Program-made: the position numbers and the translations under genes
NCBI GenBank assembly: GCA_964472945.1
Contig: CAYYNM010000035.1
Coordinates: forward strand, 1 to 19,742
Source of the DNA: QPIN01 sp964472945
GTDB lineage: Bacteria; Pseudomonadota; Gammaproteobacteria; Methylococcales; Methylomonadaceae
Reading direction: 5' to 3'
Length of the DNA stretch: 19,742 nt
Notes under the pieces: model-generated
The model's database searches: none
Seen by the model: the letters and a program-made list of their open reading frames with translations, nothing else
What the model was told of the DNA's origin: nothing
Shown: positions 16,011 through 19,742 of the stretch, piece after piece
How positions within the stretch are numbered: position 1 is the stretch's first letter
Layout of the letters: every line of letters starts with the position of its first letter

Positions 16011-16036
16011 GTAGGGAGTGACCCCTAGGGAGGGTG
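16001..16036 (+). repeat. Two 18-bp tandem direct repeats at the RAYT 3' end
   Basis: TGACCCCTAGGTAGGGAG (16001-16018) is followed at once by TGACCCCTAGGGAGGGTG (16019-16036), which differs at two positions. Each contains a CCTAGG-centred palindrome. The first copy overlaps the transposase stop and the right inverted repeat. A T-run at 16042-16047 follows, so the first copy's C-C-C-T-A/T-A-G-G-G pairing could act as a weak terminator, but its loop is very short. Confidence 0.8.
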
Positions 16037-16053
16037 CTTTCATTTTTTGTAAA

Positions 16054-16082
16054 TTGACAGCATTACATTCGTGGGTTATTAT
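16054..16082 (+). promoter_or_regulatory. Predicted sigma70 promoter of the FitAB module
   Basis: Consensus TTGACA (16054-16059), a 17-nt spacer and TATTAT (16077-16082). Transcription would start near 16089, giving a leader of about 27 nt with an AGGAGG site (16103-16108) before the antitoxin ATG. FitA-type antitoxins normally repress their own promoter, so an operator is expected here, but I see no clear palindrome. The promoter would also drive the glycosyltransferase genes downstream. Confidence 0.65.
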
Positions 16083-16115
16083 TTACTTTGTAGCATTTTT
16101 TTAGGAGGTGTCCTG

Positions 16116-16349
16116 ATGCCTAGTTTGAGTGTTCGAAAAATTGAATTGGAAACTTTAGATTTGTTAAAGGTGCAGGCAGCAAAGCATGGGGTTTCAATGG
16201 AAGAAGAGGTGCGGCAAATCATAAAAAAATCGGTTTCTACTCCAGAATGCTTGGGTGATATGGCTGTGCGTTTGTTTAGTCCTACTTATGGTGCTGAAAC
16301 GCTTTATATTGCACAGCGAGAGGTGCATGCGCCTCTGGACTTTAAATGA
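16116..16349 (+). CDS. FitA-type ribbon-helix-helix antitoxin
   Basis: The product has 77 residues. The N-terminal M-P-S-L-S-V-R-K-I-E-L-E-T and H-G-V-S-M-E-E-E-V-R-Q-I-I are the standard FitA/VapB-like RHH pattern, with a short C-terminal part that would bind the toxin. It should bind DNA as a dimer, repress the operon and inactivate the PIN toxin. ATG 16116 has a near-perfect ribosome binding site (AGGAGG, 7-nt spacing); the longer frame from 16071 would begin inside the promoter, so I reject it. It overlaps the toxin start as ATGA. Confidence 0.9.
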   Translation: MPSLSVRKIELETLDLLKVQAAKHGVSMEEEVRQIIKKSVSTPECLGDMAVRLFSPTYGAETLYIAQREVHAPLDFK

Positions 16350-16771
16350 TTATCCTTGATACAAATATCGTTTCTGAATTTATGGGCTCGCCGCCTTCGG
16401 AGTCGGTTCTCTGTTGGCTAAATCAACAAGATGTGGCATCACTGTATGTAACCAGTATCACGATTGCCGAAATCAGTTATGGTCTGAGTGTTTTACCGAT
16501 GGGTAAGCGAAGATCATTATTGGGTGAGCGTTTCAAGCTGTTTGTAGCCTCTGGATTTGAACAACGCATTTTGTCATTTGATGCAGGTGCGGCTTATATA
16601 TATGGTGAGATATTGGCTTATCGACAGAGCCTGGGGCAGCCTATGAGTTGTTTTGATGGGCAAATTGCCGCCATTGCTCGTTCAAAAAGCTTTGCTGTTG
16701 CAACGCGTAATATAAAAGACTTTCAGGATTGTCAGCTTCAGTTGATTAATCCATTTATGCATCGTGGATGA
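16346..16771 (+). CDS. FitB/VapC-type PIN-domain toxin ribonuclease
   Basis: The product has 141 residues, the normal size. PIN-domain metal ligands are visible: D5 in I-L-D-T-N, E42 in I-A-E-I-S-Y-G-L, D104 in C-F-D-G-Q-I-A-A, and the T-R-N-I-K-D motif at 120-125. Family members cleave RNA (often tRNA) when freed from the antitoxin. All catalytic positions are kept, so it is probably active. The stop (16769-16771) is 4 nt before the ATG of the next glycosyltransferase, so the toxin is translated in line with glycan genes. Confidence 0.92.
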   Translation: MIILDTNIVSEFMGSPPSESVLCWLNQQDVASLYVTSITIAEISYGLSVLPMGKRRSLLGERFKLFVASGFEQRILSFDAGAAYIYGEILAYRQSLGQPMSCFDGQIAAIARSKSFAVATRNIKDFQDCQLQLINPFMHRG

Positions 16772-16775
16772 GTCG

Positions 16776-17747
16776 ATGAATCTCCTCGCTATTACCTTAG
16801 CATCTTACAATGGTTCGGAATTTCTTTCTCAGCAAGTTGAAAGTATTTATAAGCAAATGGATGAGCAATCAATATTGTTTGTTCGCGATGATGGGTCGAA
16901 AGATCTTACGCCCAAGTTGTTAGGAGAGTTTGAAGCAATATATCCAAATATAAAGCTTGTAGTTGATGATGAAAAATCTTCAGGTGCCGCAGCTAATTTC
17001 TCATTATTGTTGGAGTATGCTTATAGCCGAGATGTCTCGCATGTTATGTTGTCTGATCAAGATGATGTGTGGGTAGAAGATAAAATAGCATTACAAATTG
17101 CTCTTATGCATAAAATGGAGAAAGAAGTCCCTGAATCTCCACTGCTTATTCATTCGGACATGACTGTGGTAGATCGAGAGTTGCAGACCATTTCTCCATC
17201 ATTTATGCAGTATCAAGCTATACGTCATGAAGCTGGTAGCCCTTTAAAGGTTTTGTTGGCACAAAATTTTATCACAGGCTGTACCATGCTGGTTAACCGA
17301 AGGCTGCTTGATATAGCACTTCCTATTCCTGAAGAGACTTTGATGCATGATTGGTGGCTGGCACTATGTGCGGCGGTATTTGGATATATTGGTTTTATTG
17401 ATAAACCCTTGGTAAAGTATAGGCAACATGCTGGTAACGAAGTGGGAGCAAAGCATATCAGTGATTTTCTTAACCCGATGACAGGCAAGTGGAAGAAGCG
17501 TTGGTTAGAGGGTAGAGAAAACCTTTTTCAATCTATGCAGCAAGCCCGAGTATTGGCTGAACGTATACGCGAGCATGATCCGAAAAACCCTCATTTAGCA
17601 TTGGTCGAGGCTTATGCTGCTTTGGCGAGTCTTTCCCCCTTGCAAAGGGTGAAAAGGATAAACGAGCTAGGGGTTCATGCTCAAGCTCAAACGCGCCAAA
17701 TATTATTATTATCACGCCTATTGCTTACGCCAAGAGTGCAACCATGA
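16776..17747 (+). CDS. Glycosyltransferase family 2, rhamnosyltransferase-like
   Basis: The product has 323 residues from ATG 16776, where the family N-terminus L-L-A-I-T-L-A-S-Y-N-G begins; an in-frame GTG at 16764 would overlap the toxin gene. GT-A motifs: R-D-D-G-S-K-D, then S-D94-Q-D96-D97-V-W as the DxD site, and H191-D-W-W in the acceptor/catalytic region. D-Q-D-D-x-W with H-D-W-W is typical of GT2 enzymes in O-antigen loci often annotated as rhamnosyltransferases. The donor is not proven. It probably extends a lipid-linked oligosaccharide in the cytoplasm. The next gene starts within its stop codon (ATGA). Confidence 0.88.
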   Translation: MNLLAITLASYNGSEFLSQQVESIYKQMDEQSILFVRDDGSKDLTPKLLGEFEAIYPNIKLVVDDEKSSGAAANFSLLLEYAYSRDVSHVMLSDQDDVWVEDKIALQIALMHKMEKEVPESPLLIHSDMTVVDRELQTISPSFMQYQAIRHEAGSPLKVLLAQNFITGCTMLVNRRLLDIALPIPEETLMHDWWLALCAAVFGYIGFIDKPLVKYRQHAGNEVGAKHISDFLNPMTGKWKKRWLEGRENLFQSMQQARVLAERIREHDPKNPHLALVEAYAALASLSPLQRVKRINELGVHAQAQTRQILLLSRLLLTPRVQP

Positions 17748-18625
17748 CTAATGTAAAAGTTTCTATCGTCATTGTGAACTTTAATGGCGGTGAGCTATTA
17801 ACCGAATGTGTGCGCTCAGTCCTTGCATCGACTGTGCCTATTGAGGTCTTTGTCTCTGATAATGGCAGTACGGATGGTAGCATCTACTTTTTGGAGCGTG
17901 CAATTCAGAACGAAAGCTTACATATCGAAAAAAATGGAGCTAACCTTGGTTTTGCAAAGGCGAATAATCGCGTTATTCCAGTTACAACTGGGGATTACCT
18001 GCTTATTCTGAACCCTGATTGTATCATTGAGCCCGATACGCTTGCCTTAATGATCGAGCATATGAAAGCACAGCCCGATGTGGGTATGTCAGGTTGCTTG
18101 ATACGCAATTTGGATGGCACTGAGCAGGCAGGGTGCCGCCGCCGCGTACCGACACCTTGGCGAACATTGGTGCGCATGTTGTGTTTGGACCGCTTGTTTC
18201 CTAATCATCCTAAATTTGAAAGTGTGGTCATGCATCAAAAGCCTTTGCCTCAAGAGCCTGTATGCAAAGAAGCTATCTCAGGCGCATTTATGTTGGTGCG
18301 AAGAACTGTTATGGAAGAGGTGGGCTTGATGGATGAAGGTTATTTTCTGCATTGTGAAGATTTAGATTGGTGCATGCGTTTTCGACAAAAAGGTTGGAAT
18401 GTTTTATTTGTGCCTGATGTTGAAGTGATTCATGCCAAGGGTGTATGTAGCGATGCTCGACCTGTGAGGGTTGAGTGGCACAAACATAAGGGCATGGTGC
18501 GTTTTTATCGTAAGTTCTTTCGCCATCAGTATCCATTTTTATTGATGTGGCTTGTTATTTTAGCTGTGTGGGTGCGATTCTCTCTGGTTGCAGTGTTGAA
18601 TACGGTAAAACGTATCTTCTCATGA
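17744..18625 (+). CDS. Glycosyltransferase family 2, WbbL-like
   Basis: The product has 293 residues. Motifs: V-S-I-V-I-V-N-F-N-G-G, S-D-N-G-S-T-D, N-L-G-F-A-K-A-N-N, L-N90-P-D-C93 (the metal site in this subgroup), S-G-A-F-M-L-V-R-R and C204-E-D-L-D-W with the following R-F-R-Q-K-G-W. This is the WbbL-type subgroup, which commonly transfers a deoxyhexose such as rhamnose to GlcNAc-PP-undecaprenol. The C-terminus (~262-290) is hydrophobic and may anchor it to the inner membrane. ATGA overlaps join it to genes on both sides. Confidence 0.9.
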   Translation: MTNVKVSIVIVNFNGGELLTECVRSVLASTVPIEVFVSDNGSTDGSIYFLERAIQNESLHIEKNGANLGFAKANNRVIPVTTGDYLLILNPDCIIEPDTLALMIEHMKAQPDVGMSGCLIRNLDGTEQAGCRRRVPTPWRTLVRMLCLDRLFPNHPKFESVVMHQKPLPQEPVCKEAISGAFMLVRRTVMEEVGLMDEGYFLHCEDLDWCMRFRQKGWNVLFVPDVEVIHAKGVCSDARPVRVEWHKHKGMVRFYRKFFRHQYPFLLMWLVILAVWVRFSLVAVLNTVKRIFS

Positions 18626-19470
18626 AGATTTTATTGACTGGGGCAAGTAGTCAGATTGGACAATTTTTATTACCCATGCTTGTTGAAGAAGGTCATCAAT
18701 GCATATGTGTGAGTCGTAAAATGTATGACAACCATGCTGGAATTCAATGGGTGATAGCAGATATGATAGAAGATATGCCACATATATGGCAGAATAATGA
18801 TGCCTTGATATGGGTTCACCTTGGTTTTTTACCACTCGTAATTTCTCATTTAAAAGCTGCATCAAAGGCTGGGGTTAGACATTTTATTGCTTTTAGTTCT
18901 ACCAGTGTATTTACCAAAGAAAAATCAGAAAGTGATAAGGAGCGTTTGACTATTCAGTGCTTATTGGAAGCCGAGAAAGAAGTTCAATCACAGTGCCGAA
19001 CCTATGGTGTAGCATGGACTCTATTTCGACCGACTATGATTTATGGCTGTGGCATGGATCAGAATATTGCTTTTATTCAAAATACCATTGCTCGTTTTGG
19101 CATCTTTCCAATTGCAGGAAAGGCTAAAGGTTTACGTCAGCCTGTTCATGCTGAGGATTTGGCGAAGGCATGTCTGCAAGTATTAGGAGCAGAGAGTGCT
19201 CATAATAAAGCCTATAATCTAAGTGGTGGGGAAGTGCTGAGTTACCATGCGATGGTTGAGTATGTTTTTCGATCTATGAACCGCACGCCTAAAATAATTG
19301 GTGTTCCACTACCCATTTATAAACTTGCGATTATCATACTAAAACAAGTTTCTTCTCGCCATAAGTTTATCCAAACGGCTATGGTGGATAGAATGAATAT
19401 GGATATGGTGTTTGACCATGCCGATGCAACCCGTGACTTTGATTATAACCCTAGGACTTTTCAACCATGA
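18622..19470 (+). CDS. NAD(P)-dependent epimerase/dehydratase family protein (SDR), atypical active site
   Basis: The product has 282 residues from ATG 18622, which overlaps the WbbL-like stop as ATGA and gives the Rossmann start M-K-I-L-L-T-G-A-S-S-Q-I-G; a longer frame from 18547 would run through the preceding gene, so I reject it. A-F-S-S-T-S-V-F supplies the catalytic serine region, and F-R-P-T-M-I-Y-G and R-Q-P-V-H-A-E-D-L-A are standard. No Y-x-x-x-K motif follows the serine; that stretch reads K-E-R-L-T-I-Q-C-L-L-E-A-E. Relatives near WbbL-like genes are often 4-ketoreductases or epimerases for NDP-sugars, for example WbpV. Without the Tyr-Lys pair this one may use another mechanism or may not be catalytic. 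It is a candidate, not a proven source, of the missing 4-ketoreductase. Confidence 0.82.
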   Translation: MKILLTGASSQIGQFLLPMLVEEGHQCICVSRKMYDNHAGIQWVIADMIEDMPHIWQNNDALIWVHLGFLPLVISHLKAASKAGVRHFIAFSSTSVFTKEKSESDKERLTIQCLLEAEKEVQSQCRTYGVAWTLFRPTMIYGCGMDQNIAFIQNTIARFGIFPIAGKAKGLRQPVHAEDLAKACLQVLGAESAHNKAYNLSGGEVLSYHAMVEYVFRSMNRTPKIIGVPLPIYKLAIIILKQVSSRHKFIQTAMVDRMNMDMVFDHADATRDFDYNPRTFQP

Positions 19471-19571
19471 TTCCTTTGGTATTAACTGGGGTCAGATACA
19501 AATTAAATGTTAGGGCATGCTTCAATGTCACATTGAGAATTAACTGGGGTCAGATACAAATTAAATGTTAG
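19467..19571 (+). pseudogene. Truncated start of the next operon gene
   Basis: An ATG at 19467 overlaps the SDR stop in the same ATGA pattern used by the previous junctions. It reads M-I-P-L-V and then enters the 58-bp tandem repeat, ending at TAG 19569-19571. I infer that the original gene was cut after about four codons by the repeat. In related loci this slot is often an initiating sugar-phosphate transferase, but five residues cannot show this. Confidence 0.35.
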
Positions 19572-19596
19572 GGCATGCTTCAATGTCACATTGAGG
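19481..19596 (+). repeat. 58-bp tandem direct duplication
   Basis: Unit 19481-19538 is repeated at 19539-19596 with only the last base different. Each starts ATTAACTGGGGTCAGATAC and contains the interrupted palindrome TCAATGTCACATTGA (19522-19536 and 19580-19594; 7-bp arms, 1-nt centre). G-G-G-T-C-A also begins the RAYT inverted repeat, so this may be a dispersed repeat of the RAYT-associated type. Confidence 0.92.
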
Positions 19597-19614
19597 GAAG
19601 AAGCACATCAAAAC

Positions 19615-19742
19615 CTAACCATCACATACACTTGACCACAAATAAGCGACATAATCTTTTATGTTTTCATAGGTTTGTGGTAGATTGGAGTTTTTAAAAT
19701 TTTCCATAATCCTTATGCGCTTATTTGTGTCAAGTGATGTGG
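19615..19742 (-). CDS. Possible 3' end of an unknown minus-strand gene
   Basis: On the minus strand a frame open to the window edge runs 41 codons to TAG (19615-19617), ending N-I-K-D-Y-V-A-Y-L-W-S-S-V-C-D-G. I do not recognise it. It overlaps both arms of an imperfect inverted repeat, so it may be chance. If real, it faces the operon and marks its right boundary. Confidence 0.22.
   Translation of the reverse strand, partial: TSLDTNKRIRIMENFKNSNLPQTYENIKDYVAYLWSSVCDG
19629..19736. repeat. Imperfect ~20-bp inverted repeat at the right edge
   Basis: CACTTGACCACAAATAAGCG (19629-19648) pairs with CGCTTATTTGTGTCAAGTG (19718-19736); the only difference is one extra base in the left arm. The arms are separated by 69 bp. 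This could be the ends of a small mobile repeat (MITE-like), a recombination target or a cruciform. Confidence 0.75.

Noticed and set aside
1..19742. CRISPR arrays, tRNA or rRNA genes, riboswitches
   Set aside because: No regularly spaced short repeats with unique spacers, no cloverleaf and no conserved rRNA segments were seen; the tandem repeats present are explained above.

Overview
This window is a surface-polysaccharide (probably O-antigen) biosynthesis and export locus. The genes, their order and the fairly AT-rich composition suggest a gammaproteobacterium. I cannot name a genus. Every confident gene lies on the + strand and most neighbours overlap as ATGA or TAATG, so the locus looks like one long operon that has been broken and repaired several times.

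Left edge (1-1142): the 3' part of a HEPN-domain gene, then a scar. A 201-codon frame (377-982) joins the first ~65 residues of a Wzt-type ABC ATPase to the last ~136 residues of an RmlB-type dTDP-glucose 4,6-dehydratase. A second short scrap resembling an RmlB C-terminus ends on the gmd start codon. A good sigma70-like promoter (1011-1039) lies in this scar.

Core (1143-14839): GDP-mannose 4,6-dehydratase (gmd), a GT4 glycosyltransferase, a GT2-fold protein that has lost its DxD motif, a second Gmd-family dehydratase, the exporter Wzm/Wzt with a C-terminal glycan-recognition domain, a carbamoyltransferase fused to a ~300-residue coiled coil, a 1230-residue protein with three GT-B modules, and an FkbM methyltransferase. 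The order wzm-wzt-[enzyme plus coiled coil]-[multi-module polymerase] copies the wzm-wzt-wbdD-wbdA order of the E. coli O8/O9a polymannan loci. There, WbdD caps the chain and its coiled coil acts as a ruler. The main hypothesis here is that carbamoylation replaces the WbdD cap, with Wzt recognising the finished chain.

Right part (14840-19742): a RAYT/Y1 HUH transposase gene boxed by a perfect 19-bp inverted repeat, an 18-bp tandem repeat, a FitAB-type toxin-antitoxin pair with its own promoter, two GT2 glycosyltransferases and an SDR-family protein, all tightly coupled. The next operon gene seems to be cut a few codons after its ATGA start by a 58-bp tandem duplication. The window ends in an imperfect inverted repeat overlapping the tail of a possible minus-strand reading frame.

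In the proposed scheme, GDP-mannose is converted to GDP-4-keto-6-deoxymannose by Gmd, a reductase not identified here makes the 6-deoxy donor, the GTs build the adaptor and polymer, the carbamoyltransferase or methyltransferase ends or decorates it, and Wzm/Wzt exports it. Genes for GDP-mannose synthesis, the 4-ketoreductase, the initiating transferase and the ligase are not visible.
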